From Oegoconia quadripuncta (lineage: Eukaryota > Arthropoda > Insecta > Lepidoptera > Autostichidae): a DNA stretch of 64,000 bases. A model generated the notes under the pieces. It was given only the letters and a program-made list of their open reading frames with translations. It was not told the DNA's origin and did no database searches. How positions within the stretch are numbered: the first letter of the stretch is position 1; each line of letters starts with the position of its first letter. Shown here in pieces: positions 24,680 through 36,619 of this stretch. The position numbers and the translations under genes were made by a program. The stretch is taken from contig OX438742.1 of NCBI GenBank assembly GCA_949316235.1, positions 9,084,815-9,148,814 of the forward strand. The letters run 5' to 3'.

Positions 24680-25840
24680 TTGTTAATGATACCTAAGATT
24701 GTCGAATAAAGCAGGTTGGTTCTAGTAAGTAGCTCAGCCCCACCTTCGATTTCATTATAATATAAGAAAAAACAGGGACAACAAAGAAGTGTTAGTAAAG
24801 ACATGAGACAAAATAGACACATTCACACGAGATTCTTTCACTATTCTTTGCGTTTCCCTTTTAAACGTCACTATACAGAATGGAAGAAAAGGCCGTAGGT
24901 GGAGGAAAGTGCCTTTGGTATTGATGATAGCACATTTTCTCTTAACGGAAGCATTTGTTAGCGTTAAAGATAAGTTAGTAAGGAAGTAGGTACGATTAAT
25001 GGATTACTAAATTGTAGCTTAACTGAACCGGGTTTCGAATTAATAAATATGTTGAAATAAATCATTTTGTGTAATACAGCTTCAATCGACAGAACCTTGT
25101 GTCTGAAACCAAAGGAAGACTCCCGAATCCAACATTACCTATATAGTTTAAAAAATTTCATCTCTAGTCAGCATAGTATGGGAGATTTAAAAAACTATGA
25201 ATGGCATGGGTATATGTGGCTTCGGCACGTAAAAAGAATATAACCAACCCATCTCTTCTGGTGGGTGTCAAAACATCTAAAGACTTGCACGTTTTAACCG
25301 CGATGGGCTCATCCCCGAGGTTGGGAACTGGCAATCAGATCTGACAGCTTTAGTTTTAAGTTTGAAGATTGTTTGTTTCTGTGGAGGTCATGTTTTGTCT
25401 CTGCTCTTGCTGTGAAGTGCTATTTTAGGTTATTTTTACTATTATATTTTATTATTAACTTGCGATCTGCCTATCATTCAATTTATACAGTCCACTTGCT
25501 CCTCAAACATCCCGTATCTAACACCCCTGTCACGTGTGCATTTCTGTATATTTTATCAATCACGCTCATCTTCATATTTCACTTCATATTACAAGCTGAG
25601 CCTTGGATGTTGTTTCAAGCATTAATCTTTTAATATTTAAAACACACAAACGCTTTATTTTGAGATATCTGAGACCACCCCATTCGTGACTTTATGTATG
25701 AATGCCATGCAATTCAATGTAGGATACAAAAATACCACTTATTAAAACTCCACATGTTATTTTTTAAAAGTACATCACTTCAAAAGGTGATATAATTAGG
25801 AAGAACTGACAAAAAAGTAAAGATAATAATAATAAATATC
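24680..25840. other. No gene seen
   Basis: The frame at 25373-25633 is hydrophobic low-information sequence with no family match, and I do not call it a gene. Confidence 0.3.
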
Positions 25841-25846
25841 CTTCGA

Positions 25847-25975
25847 CATACACAATTCCACAATATGCAACTGTAGGTTTGTGTTGTGGATACCATATGG
25901 TTGATATATACTGCATAAATACATATTTTTTTTGTAAATAAATGCTAATTATAAATGAAAACATCCATAACTAAG
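25847..25975 (-). mobile_element. SINE-A 3' half, minus strand
   Basis: TGTGTTGTGGATACCATATG and AAATGAAAACATCCATAACT. It runs directly into a second copy that carries the pogo insertion. Confidence 0.6.
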
Positions 25976-26052
25976 TAAACAACTATAGGCTTGTGTTTTG
26001 GATACCAGATGGTTGATAAACTGTATAAATACATTTTTTTTGTACATAAATA

Positions 26053-28527
26053 GGGGAGACCGGGGCAAAGTCGTATAGCTAAGCATTGCAAGCCGTAGTT
26101 CATTAAGTACAAAACACAGACACATCAAATCAACGTTATTTATTACTTAGGCTCATAAGCTATATAATAATGTAAGTACTTTTCAAAAATTTCAATATAA
26201 AATGAAAATCGACAACAAAAAAAAAACCTCTAACTTTTCCGGTTTTGCCCCGTGATGTGGACAAAACCGTATACTATATACGATATTACCCCAGAAGTTA
26301 ACGAGCTGCTAAACATCCTCTACACAGAAAATCGTCTAAATTCTCCGACTCGTAAACAGTGCAGCCTTCATGTGCCCAGCCTTTGCAATCTATACATTGC
26401 ACCCAACCGTCATTCATACGACTTGTGCAGTATTCTTCAAGACAGTACAAGCAAATGTTCTCATTTATCTGGATTTGCTTAACTTTTGGCGCTTTTTTCA
26501 GATCGAATATCGGTTTTTTGTTCTTTGAAATGGTATTCAACTCATTTTTATATGGAGACGAAGTAATTACAGCAGTTTTCCCTCTGCGACGGTCACTTTT
26601 TCTTTTGTCTTCTCTGTTTATTTTGGGAATTGGCATTATATCTGCACACGTCACAGTTTTTAACGTAGTCGACGTTAACGTCGCAGCTGATAGTGGTTTC
26701 GGCTCCGGTGTCGCAGCAGAAGTTGATATTTCTTGCTCCTGTTTAACAAGCAGTGCAGTAACCTTTAACGATCCAGTTCTAACGACAGGTGCAGTAGTCG
26801 ACAAAGCATCAATGGACGAAGAAGTTGGCGAGGCATCAAACGGCCCAGCCGAAGTTAAAGGTATGTCTGTTGTTTCAGCTGCAGCAAAATCATATTCGCT
26901 AAATACGTTGCGATTTGTTGGAAAGATGCCTGTTTTGGAAAAACCAGACAATGCGTTCTGCATCGAAGCTGACTTACAATAAGCTGCTCCAAAAAGTCTC
27001 GCAATTTGAAACTGTGTAACTACTCGCCCGGGATTATTTCGTAGCCACATATTCACTTCTTGGGTATAATATGTGCTCATTGGCCCCATAATACTCACAT
27101 CAAGGGGTTGTAACCTGTGGGTACAATGCGGTGGAAAGCTTAACATTATAACACCATTGTCCCTAGCCTTCAAAATTAATGGGAGATTTTTTGTATGGGT
27201 CGAGTGTCCGTCCAGCAAAAGAAGAACAGGAGATTCATTTTTGGGTTTCACTGATTATGTGAAGTGATCTAACCGTTGTACGAAAATGTCGCTTTGAACC
27301 CAGCCACTTGGATGACATACTGCTATTGTTCCTGGTGGAGCACCATCGAGAAGTTCTGCCTTCATACGGATACGAGGGAATATCAAAAGTGGAGGAACAT
27401 AAAACCCTGAAGATGAGACACATAGGATAGCGGTGGTAAGTTGGCCTCTTTCCGCTGAACTCGCCAGACCGACCTGTTTTTTTTAAGGCGATTATTCTGC
27501 TCTGTTTCTTAGGCACCGTTAGGAGTTGGCAAAAATTTGTATTTATCTATAAGTTCCTCAAGCAAGTCAAAGAATGAGTTTACGCTGACCATGTTAAATC
27601 CCATCGCTCTTGCAATGGATCGCTCAGCAGCACGTAGAGATAAAGTACTGTGTCGCTTCATGAACCCAGCAAGCCAATCTTCTCCTGCTAGTTCGGTAGT
27701 ATCATTAAAATTATTTGGAAGGTTGTTCATTTTTGCCAGCTGGTATGCTAAACGACGAAGGTCTTTATAAGTCAGGCCAAACAACCTTCTCTCCATCAAC
27801 AAAACATGTTCATATAAGTCCTGTTCTTGTGTTATCGAAAACACAGGCTTAAATCTTCCTAGGCCTTTTCTTATTGAAGCTTCCAAATCGTTAGTCTCCT
27901 TGTATTTATTGACTCGGTCCTGCAATGTAGATTTTGGTACCTGGTAGGTTGCAGCAGCTTTTAAGTAGCCCATACTACCGTCAATAACAGCTTCAATGGC
28001 TAGTTTCATCTTATCTGAGTCCCAATTTTATCTATTGGTTGATCTTATAAATTAAGCGGCATTTTTGAAGCATCTTAAAAATAAAAACCCAATATAACTT
28101 CATATGCTAATACCGAGGCAAAATCGTATATGGTACGGTTTTACCCCATACGGTTCTGACCCAATACTCGGTTTACAAACAATTCATTAAAGTACCTACT
28201 TCTGCCAAGCAAAGTTGCCGGTGAAATATTATTTAATTGCGTGAAATAGATACACTACAACATAGTTTATAGGCCACTTACTTGTATAACACGATCAAGA
28301 TGCAATTCCTGATTAGATTTATTCAAAAATAACATCAGCACTATGAAAAAACAATAAAATTAATTATTACGAAAATCCTCGTGCCTGTAGCGACAAGTTT
28401 TCGTTGCTGAATCGTTCCGATTGGTTGACACCACTGACAGGCACGGGCGCGGGAAATTCAAATTATTGACGCGTATTGACGGGTCGTACGTTTTTACCCC
28501 GGTATACGGTTTTGGACGGGTCTCCCC
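26053..28527 (-). mobile_element. pogo/Tigger-like DNA transposon, decayed
   Basis: Ends GGGGAGACCGGGGCAAAG (left) and GGGGAGACCCGTCCAAAA (right, reverse complement); imperfect terminal repeats of about 26 bases with CGTATA. TA on each side is the target duplication, confirmed by the interrupted SINE. Inner copies of the ACCGTATA-type motif lie near both ends (26260-26275, 28130-28155). It carries a transposase coding region split over three frames. Belongs to the Tc1/mariner superfamily, pogo branch. Confidence 0.88.
26298..28009 (-). pseudogene. pogo-like transposase with C-terminal PHD-type finger, broken
   Basis: Part 1 (28009-27509): helix-turn-helix of the Psq/CENP-B type (YLKAAATYQVPKSTLQDRVN) and a second DNA-binding unit with the EDWLAGFMKRH motif. 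Part 2 (27516-27235): remnant frame with RIIALKK, then a shift. Part 3 (27251-26298): VLLLLDGHSTHTKN with the second catalytic Asp and LQPLDVSIMGP with the third, an acidic Ser/Thr linker, a basic patch (DKRKSDRRRGK) and a Cys4-His-Cys3 finger near the end (CLYC, WVQCIDCKGWAHEGC, FLCRGC). The first catalytic Asp segment (usually DETG) is missing, and there is a frameshift near 27440 and a TAA near 27260, so it is inactive as read. Confidence 0.85.
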
Positions 28528-28662
28528 TACTTATTATAAATGAAAACATTCATAATTCACATCCGTATTCATCACACAAACATATGCCCCTAGCGGAATT
28601 CGAACACGCGACCTTTTGGTATAGTGGTCAAAGTTTCTAACCACGACACCAAACAGGTCGTC

Positions 28663-29370
28663 AAAAACAGATATTAGCTGTGTTTAATGGAAATCGGTCC
28701 AGCCTTTCCGAATATATCTGTTATCTCTGTTGGTTTGTTTTCCTGGATGATGTAATTATACTCATAGCTACTCAGGGGTTTTCTAAATTTTAAATTTATG
28801 TTATTCCACCCTGTATTGCTAACAAGAATAGTTTTGTGGCCGTACTCTGTTTATTATCAAATAGGGGATTTATCTTGAACTATCATCGTATTACAAAAGC
28901 AAATAATAGACCATTGAAGAGCAGTAGCGTCGTTGAGCGTGCCTAGGACAGATTGACAACAATATTATTGTGAGCTTCAGTCAACTGCTTCGCGTAATAA
29001 TCTTTGTGTAAATGGGGCTTTATATCTTTCTCGCAATGCAAATGATCTGCAAAAGTCAGTTTGTTGCCTACAATAACTCTATGATATTTGCAATAAAAAC
29101 GGAGGCAGGTTAATACCAAATGGTATGTTATCTACTATTTTATATTAACATTCTACTAAAGTAAGTAAAATTAATAAAACAATTAATTTAGCTCAACACG
29201 TGCGCCTGAGTGGATACAATGATCTATGATGTAGCGAAACCGCATTACATGGGACGCACATATGCTCTCTCAATAGCATAGAGTTATAGCGATCCTTGAG
29301 CTTGCTTAGAAATGTATAATAGCCTCTTGCACTTAGTTCCCGTTTTATGGTTGTTTTAAATTTATTAATT
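28663..29370. other. No gene; one dispersed repeat piece
   Basis: 28680-28790 is a reversed piece of the 9935-type family. The remainder is unassigned. Confidence 0.35.
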
Positions 29371-29372
29371 AA

Positions 29373-29730
29373 AATCAAATCAAATACGCTTTATTGTTTA
29401 AATAAGGAAGGTACATTTAAATGTCTTATAGAAACTACAAATTAGGCGGCCTTATCGCTAACAGCGATCTCTTCCAGGCAATCTTCACGGAATTCAATAC
29501 GAGTAATTAAGTGGGTTAGCACAAATAATTTCCTAAGTAAGTTAAGTACATCTGAAAGTTCTATCTTACAATTTAAATCTATTGCAAATAATATTAGACA
29601 TTTAATAGTGCATTTGTTTGTCAGTTAGTACATTTAACTGCTACCGCTTTGGAAAAGGAAATCATCTGTGGGAAAAGAAGCGAAACGAGAATCCCACAGG
29701 ATCAATGTTCTTTTTGTTTTTTTAGTGTTC
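29373..29730. mobile_element. Two LINE tails back to back
   Basis: 29373-29490 carries GGCGGCCTTATCGCTAACAG then CGATCTCTTCCAGGCAA (reverse of the tail at about 38820-38875). 29550-29730 carries CCGCTTTGGAAAAGGAAATC and TGTGGGAAAAGAAGCG, shared with 53280-53420 and 56395-56545. Confidence 0.6.
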
Positions 29731-30234
29731 CTTACCAAGTACGGCAAAACGCACCACTTTGGAATCACCTTGGTCCATCTGTTACCGCCATTTAAATTGA
29801 CATAACCAATTGGAATTTTTTAAAACGATGGTCCAAATACTAATAAGATGAACGATTTTAGGGATCCCTTTAAAATATATTATTTTAGGACATCGGTGAA
29901 AATTTTAACCTAGACTTCTAAATCTTCGATTTATTCATTTAAAATTAACTATAAAAAATATCTCTTATATATACAAAAGCCGACCTCATGATGCAAGTCT
30001 GTGTTATACATGATGGAAAAGAATAAGTGTCCCATCGCTTCATGGTGTTGTGGGGTTGTTGAGTTACTATACACTCTTATATAGGATGTCGGTTTCTGTC
30101 ACTTGTATTATTATTTTTATTTTATAATGTGATTGATAATTATTTATTGTTTATTTAATATTTTATAATATTTTACTTATGTATGTTCTGTATGTATTAT
30201 GTAAATTGTAGCATAAATAAATAAATTTGTCCAA

Positions 30235-30440
30235 ACATGACGGTGCTGCGCATGGTTGCGTTGTCTGGCTCAAGGAGTCCACGGAAGACCAGCGTCGTGG
30301 TATCTAACTGGTACCTCGGCATATGCTGAGTGGACGCCTTTCGGTGCCACATATATATATGTATATTTTGCTAGAATTTAAGATTATTGTTTAGTTTACG
30401 GTATGTGACACCGAATAAATACTTTTTCTTTCTTTCTTTT
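30235..30440 (+). mobile_element. LINE tail with polyadenylation signal and TTTC end
   Basis: GGAGTCCACGGAAGACCAGC, GGACGCCTTTCGGTGCCACA and GTGACACCGAATAAATAC followed by CTTT repeats. Confidence 0.5.
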
Positions 30441-33400
30441 CTTTCTAAATTACATATCTAATTGTGACCCATTTTCTGCAAAGATTTAACTCTTTTTTTT
30501 TAAAGCTTGCTCTGCCCTAACTAATCTCTAAGAAATACCAAACATTTTGGGTAGATTTTTTAACATCTAAAGAAAAGGTAACGCTAGTGGGGAATACTCA
30601 TGTACACGCACAGTACGACATGCACTTGGCCGGCTTTTTCGTACTTTGAGAAGGTTAAAATTTATGCTGTTTTTTGGCAATAACCAAATTGTTGGCTGTA
30701 AACCACCATTATTATACCTGTATACATATAAACACTAAATATTTATAGTGAGATATGTGACATTTTGTCATTACAATTGAAAACTTCGTCAAATGTCAAA
30801 TTGATGCTATAAATGTATTACATTTGTTTACATAGGTAATTATATGTACTTATTGCAAATACTTGTCCATCTACCTACGTATTACTAAACAATGCGGGGA
30901 GTTTCGGGGTTTACCCTAACACTCTCTATTAAACATTTTCTAAATGAAGCTTTGAACACTAGAACCTTTTTCAAGGTCCCATGCAAACTGGCCAATAAAA
31001 GCAATCAATTTTATAAGCACTGTATTTTATTCGAAATTCAAATTTTTTTGCGAATATTGTTTACTTTACAATTATTGCTGTGTACACTTTCTCTCCTGAA
31101 GTAAAAACGTAGGTACTCGTAGCTATTTAAATTTTTCGCCTAGAACACCAATTTCGAGTTTCAATTTTGTTCATCCAAGCCAGGGTGGCGTTTTGTTTAC
31201 CCTAAAATCAATTATGTAATGTGGAATCCCCTCCTCGGCTGGATAATTTGATGTCGTCACGTATTTCTAGTTTTATCGTAACAAATAGAATACGACGTCG
31301 GTTCTACAACCGTGTGAATAATAATGTTTTGATTAGCGTTTTATTCATAGTTCCATTCACGTAGATTCTTTTCATTATGTATGTATCATTGTATGTGTCA
31401 ATTCACTATAAATAAACACAATGAGATTCTTGTAAACCCTCTTTTAGTGCAGTGTGGAGTAATTAGCATTATCCTGGCCGTATCTGTGGCCACAGCTGCG
31501 TAGGTCTATGTACGAATAACTGTGGGTTGGCAGTTGACGTATTTTGTGTTCCATTTAGAAATGTGCAGAACAATTATCGGAAATGTTTCCGTTTCCTATA
31601 TCGAAAAATATTCTGAAACACTTTTCTAAAGAGTCTAAAGAACTGTTTTATATAGGTAGGCATTCGGTGACTTATATAGGTACCTACATTGATGTTGTCG
31701 AAAGATGTTTTTATTTTTGTTTTTATATCCTCTCTTTTTTTAACTAAGCTGGAGATTAACAATGAAGTTCTTATTATTATAGGTAATTTGGAAACTTCCA
31801 GAAACTCATTGAAAATTGAGGGGGTAATGTTTTTATATTCCTGATTGGAAAAAGCGTCCGGAAAGTGTTTTTGTGGGCGGCGTATTTTATGCGAACCGTG
31901 ATCTGTAATTTATATTAAACCAATATTGAACAATTAACCTTTTCCAAAATAACCCTTTTATCATTTAAAAAGCCCCACACCGTCTGTCTGTCATTCCAAT
32001 ATCCATTTTCAGTACAAAATGATACGTTAATTTTCTGATATCATGGAAAATTGTATATTCACGTTGCAAATTGAAACACCGACGGGATCCGCCCTGAAGC
32101 ATAGATAATGTCCATTTCCAGGTGAGCTGGGTATGCTGTTGACAGTATAGCCGAACTGTGTTCAATATCCCGATATTACACGCTGCCAATTCAGCCTTCC
32201 ACAGACGTAATTCCCCTGTTATGAATATGTATTAATCATGGATTTTGGTATAACATTTTGATCTTTGTGTCAGGTAGGTACTCATTAGGTTACGAGTGGC
32301 TCTCAATACTTTGAAGTTTTAGTTAAAATTGTATTATTTATATGAATAGTATGAGTTTGTAAGAGGTTAGTATAACATATATTTTTCGTCTAAAACGCAA
32401 CAGGTCATGATGTAACATGGTGAACGTTGTGTACCCTTATATTTAACTGTTTTTATTGCTATATATTTTTGTTCAGTTATTAGAGACCATAAATTCTGTG
32501 AGGCATAGTCGTCAGTGTAAAAGCGAAAAGGGAAGAACATGCGTCGACCTTGACATGTATAGACCTTGAAATCACGCAGATGCTAGCTTGTTTTGTATTT
32601 TGGGCTGAGAGTAACTTTTAGTCCCATTTACAAGGTCTTTCGTACATTGATGATATAATCTGTATTTTGCTTTGATCAATTTGTCAGTACTTTTTTGTTG
32701 AAGCTCTTTCAATGGGGCCCAACCACTATGTCCTACATTTATAGTTAATTTAAATGTACCCTGCTCTGCTAATAATGATGCTAATATCTTTGGATGAAAG
32801 GGTTGAATTGAAACTCGTTTTTTAACGGGACGTCATTGTCATGAGTTCAAAAGGGTTCTCCTTTGTAGGGTGCAAGTGCAAACTTGTCTCCATTCATAAA
32901 GCAGTTGACCGGCTTTGTAGATACGGAGGGAACGACGAGCACCGCACCACTTTAAAAATATAACAGAAATATCTATTTAATTAGCTCCATATGATCTGTT
33001 CTCTTGTGAAAAAATAATAGAAAAATTGAAGTGAATCTGTGCAGTGCCGCATCGGTAAATCCTCTCGTATCCTCTGTAATGGTTTTAGAATATAAGTTTA
33101 TTTATTGTATACCTAAAACCTGAAATTAGTTTGGTCGGAAGCACGCATAGAATAGATTCCCTAAAAAAATATGAAGTTATATTATTTATCTAATTAAGGA
33201 ATTATAAACACCCTACCAACGGAAACATATGCAGTAACTGAATTCATCCATCCTATATTTTTTCTAGCTATATTGATTACAAAATCTAATTGGGGTGTAT
33301 CGTTTTTTTGATATACAAAATATAACCTTGTATACTATATATTAAAAATTTAGAAAATCCCGTAGAATCTGCGCATATAACAATATCGTCCATTACCTTA

Positions 33401-33770
33401 TACAAACCGACTGTATTAATAGCTATATATCTTTTAAGTCTTAACTGAATGGCATCTCTCAAGCACCGATTTTCGAACATGAAAAACCGTTTTCAAATCA
33501 GTTCAGGCGTTTTGGTACAGACACAGCTTCAAACTTATAACACCCCTCTTTCTGCGTCGGGGGTTAAAAAAGGACTAATGAAGACTGACGGACGATGCGA
33601 AACGCTTTTTAATTTAGCATAGGCCTTCAGTGGGCAGAGTAGGTACCTACTTCCACCTATTTTACATGTTATATGCCCCTTGTCAGCTACACCCTGTCAT
33701 TGACCACCACATTCCAGAATAAGGATGTCACATTTTTCGTATGTAATAAAATAATAATAATAATAAATAT
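30441..33770. other. No gene seen
   Basis: AT-rich, no supported frame. 33490-33570 has a piece of the 9935-type repeat family. Confidence 0.3.
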
Positions 33771-33773
33771 CCT

Positions 33774-34016
33774 CGACATACACACAGCGCCATCTAGTTC
33801 CACTTTAAGCAACTACTGCTTGTGTTGTGAATACCAGATGGTTGATATACTACATAAATACATTTTTTTTTGTAAATAAATACTTATTATAAATGAAAAC
33901 GTCCATAACTCGGGTACACATGTCCGTATTCATCATACAAACATATGCCCCTAGCGGGATTCGAACCCGCAACCTTTTGGTGTAGTGGTCAGAGTTGCTA
34001 ACCACTACACCAAACA
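33774..34016 (-). mobile_element. SINE-A, minus strand
   Basis: ACACAGCGCCATCTAGTTCC to TAGCGGGATTCGAACCCGCA and a head cut after CACCAAACA. It preserves the TA site in which the pogo element sits in the other copy. Confidence 0.78.
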
Positions 34017-36370
34017 TATATCTTCTATAGCATTTCACTTAATCCTCGAAGGGTGTAAGTGAGACATTAGTTGGTTTATATCCTTGGCGCATAAAGCAAC
34101 TCCAAAAGCCATTAAACTTAGGTCATGTAAGTACTTCCTTCTTCCAGTGCACTCGTGTCCTACAAGAAACTCGACTTTACTACACAGCTATAAGTGATAA
34201 TGTCTAATGTATACAAAGGTGTGGACAATAACAATACGAGTAATAAATAACTTAAACAAATGTTATGCACATGGCGTACAAGTGTTGAGTGAAATGGAAT
34301 CACGCGATTATGCATGCTTTTTTTCCATTCTCAAGTGGAACTTTGAGCATGTCTTCAATACTGTTTTGCAGCTCGTAGGGTATAAAGTATCCTATGTGTA
34401 TGACCCAATCACTATAGCTTTCTCTTTTTACCGCCTTCCAAAAATTAATTTAATACGTGAATATCCATAATAATATATAACAAAATAAAGACTACATAAT
34501 TGTAAAAAAAAAACGGCCGCATTGAGAACCTCCTCCTTTTTGAAGTCGGTTAATAATACCAATAAATAGTAATAAAAGTGGCAGGAAAAATGGAATATTA
34601 TAATAAAAGGACACTAGACTAAGATATATAAAGGAACTTAGAAATACATAAATAGATGTCACGAGGCACAAAAGATGTTATTAAATTTGGAATAAATATA
34701 AAAACTAGGCACCCGAAAAATTTATATCGGGGTCATTTTGGAAATAAAGTATAAGAAAACCGCCTTCCAAAGATGAGGTGGTTTGATAATCAGTTAATAT
34801 TCGTCAGTATTTTTATTTCTCCAATAAATATTTTTTGTTTAAAAGGGGATCCCATATAAATTTGTTTCCCATTTCCAGTTTTCCAATTTTTTGCGGTTGC
34901 ATAGTCGTCATATTATAAATTGGAGGTGCGTGTTGCTATTTTTTCTTAATTGTTTTTTATTCTGCCGTTCTATTGCTCTATGATTAGATTATAATTATCG
35001 GACATTACCCAACGGTAGGACTGGCGTCACAATGGCCTTTAATACCTACTCTTAGATCAACGAGCACACACATTATGTGAGAGGTTGGTGTTCAGCTTTC
35101 GTATTTATTGCCCTGTGTGAGTGAGTGACAAAGAACTAACTCACTTGACTTAGTGAGTGACTTTGACTCTCACTTGACTCACTCATGAACATAATTTGAT
35201 CTACAGACTAGCTACATGTGCTCGCCTCAAGATGTTTTCAGCGAAAACTATTTTTTTGCGAACGAAAATAATATTGTGGCATTTGTCATGGAATGAAGTT
35301 AAATTTGTGCCAAAACACGAATAATTGTAGGAATATTGTTGCACCGAGTGTTATTTGTAGCCCGAACCACAGCCCGAACGTAGAACTTTTGCGAATACTT
35401 GTCCTATATTATTAATTCAAATTAAGAACAAGCAATAACCACTGCGAACAACGGTGTTCCTAATTTAAATGTCTTTGGACGTACAAACTCTATAGAACTC
35501 GTCTACCTTCCTCAAATAAAAAAGAAATACAGTAAAAACAATGGATGTTCGTAGAATTCTTTATAATTATGCTTTAATAGTAGCGTAGTTTAGTTGGAGG
35601 AAATCTAACTTTATTTAAAATATTAAATGGTACCTTCTCTATTCGATGATAACAAGACGAAGTTACGCTGGAATATTTATTACAAAAATAAAGTTAATAT
35701 TAAATTTTATTATAATTGATTATATTTAGCGGACCTTGATTCGTGGTACTCTCGTGCACTTATTCGGATTAAGAGCCACATTTTGGTCAACTAAGCGCCC
35801 TAAATTGAGGCTGAAGGATACTGTTCTACCTCTTTGATTCCTGAGATATTTTCAAAAACATTCAAAAATTACATTCCTTGAGACGGTATGTACGCAGGTA
35901 CTTATAAACTACCAGAAACTGATTTTCACATATGAATGGGCACTTGGCGTGTTCACCCTTCGTCTATATGAAAAAATGAGGTCAGATCTAGGGTTACCAG
36001 ACGGGAAGACTAAAATATCTGGGCAAAATTACAAAATGTCTGGGTTTTGGGATTGTTGCCGGGACAGACAAATATTTATGAATCAAAATGTTTAAATTAA
36101 CGTCATGACAAAAACTTTACATTTTTGGCACATTATGGGTTGGTTACCTATGTCATGATAGCCATAATACACTTACGTTTCCATATGTACTTAGCATTAC
36201 ATTTAACTGAATCCTCCAATTTGGATCTTTGAGAAGTACCTACTCCGTAAAGATTTAAAATGAAAACAGTTTACATCGAAGTTCTGTCTAATTAATGGCC
36301 ACATTCTCTCTTTTGTATACAAATTATTTAGCAGGCTAAATATCCTTTCACAATAATATTAATAAATATC
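34017..36370. other. No gene; short repeat tail
   Basis: 34510-34550 has GAGAACCTCCTCCTTTTTGA then AGTCGGTTAA, seen also at 43330-43375, a common lepidopteran repeat end. 35105-35185 is rich in GAGTGA/TCACTC repeats. The rest is unassigned. Confidence 0.35.
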
Positions 36371-36373
36371 TTT

Positions 36374-36619
36374 GCACATAAACACAGCGCCATCTAGTTC
36401 CACACTAAGCAACTAGGATTGTATTATAGATACCAGATGGTTGATAAACTACACAAATACTTGTTTTTGTAAATAAATACACATATAAATGAAAAACATT
36501 CATAACTCGGGAACACATGTCTGTATTCATCATACAAACATATGCCCCTAGCGGGATTCGAACCCGCGACCTTTTGGTATAGCAGCAGAATTTCTAAACA
36601 CTACACCAGACAGGTCGTC
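36374..36619 (-). mobile_element. SINE-A, minus strand
   Basis: CACAGCGCCATCTAGTTCCA, CCCTAGCGGGATTCGAACCC, and head ACCAGACAGGTCGTC. Confidence 0.78.

Larger units (their letters stand above)
25976..28662 (-). mobile_element. SINE-A copy split by a pogo-type transposon
   Basis: The SINE is continuous from 25976 to 26052 and again from 28528 to 28662. The break falls in GTACATAAA-TA-CTTATTATAAATG, which elsewhere (33870-33890) is uninterrupted. Head ends AAACAGGTCGTC at 28662. Confidence 0.85.

Noticed and set aside
26359..26982. 207-codon plus-strand frame
   Set aside because: Antisense shadow of the transposase frame; no domain of its own.
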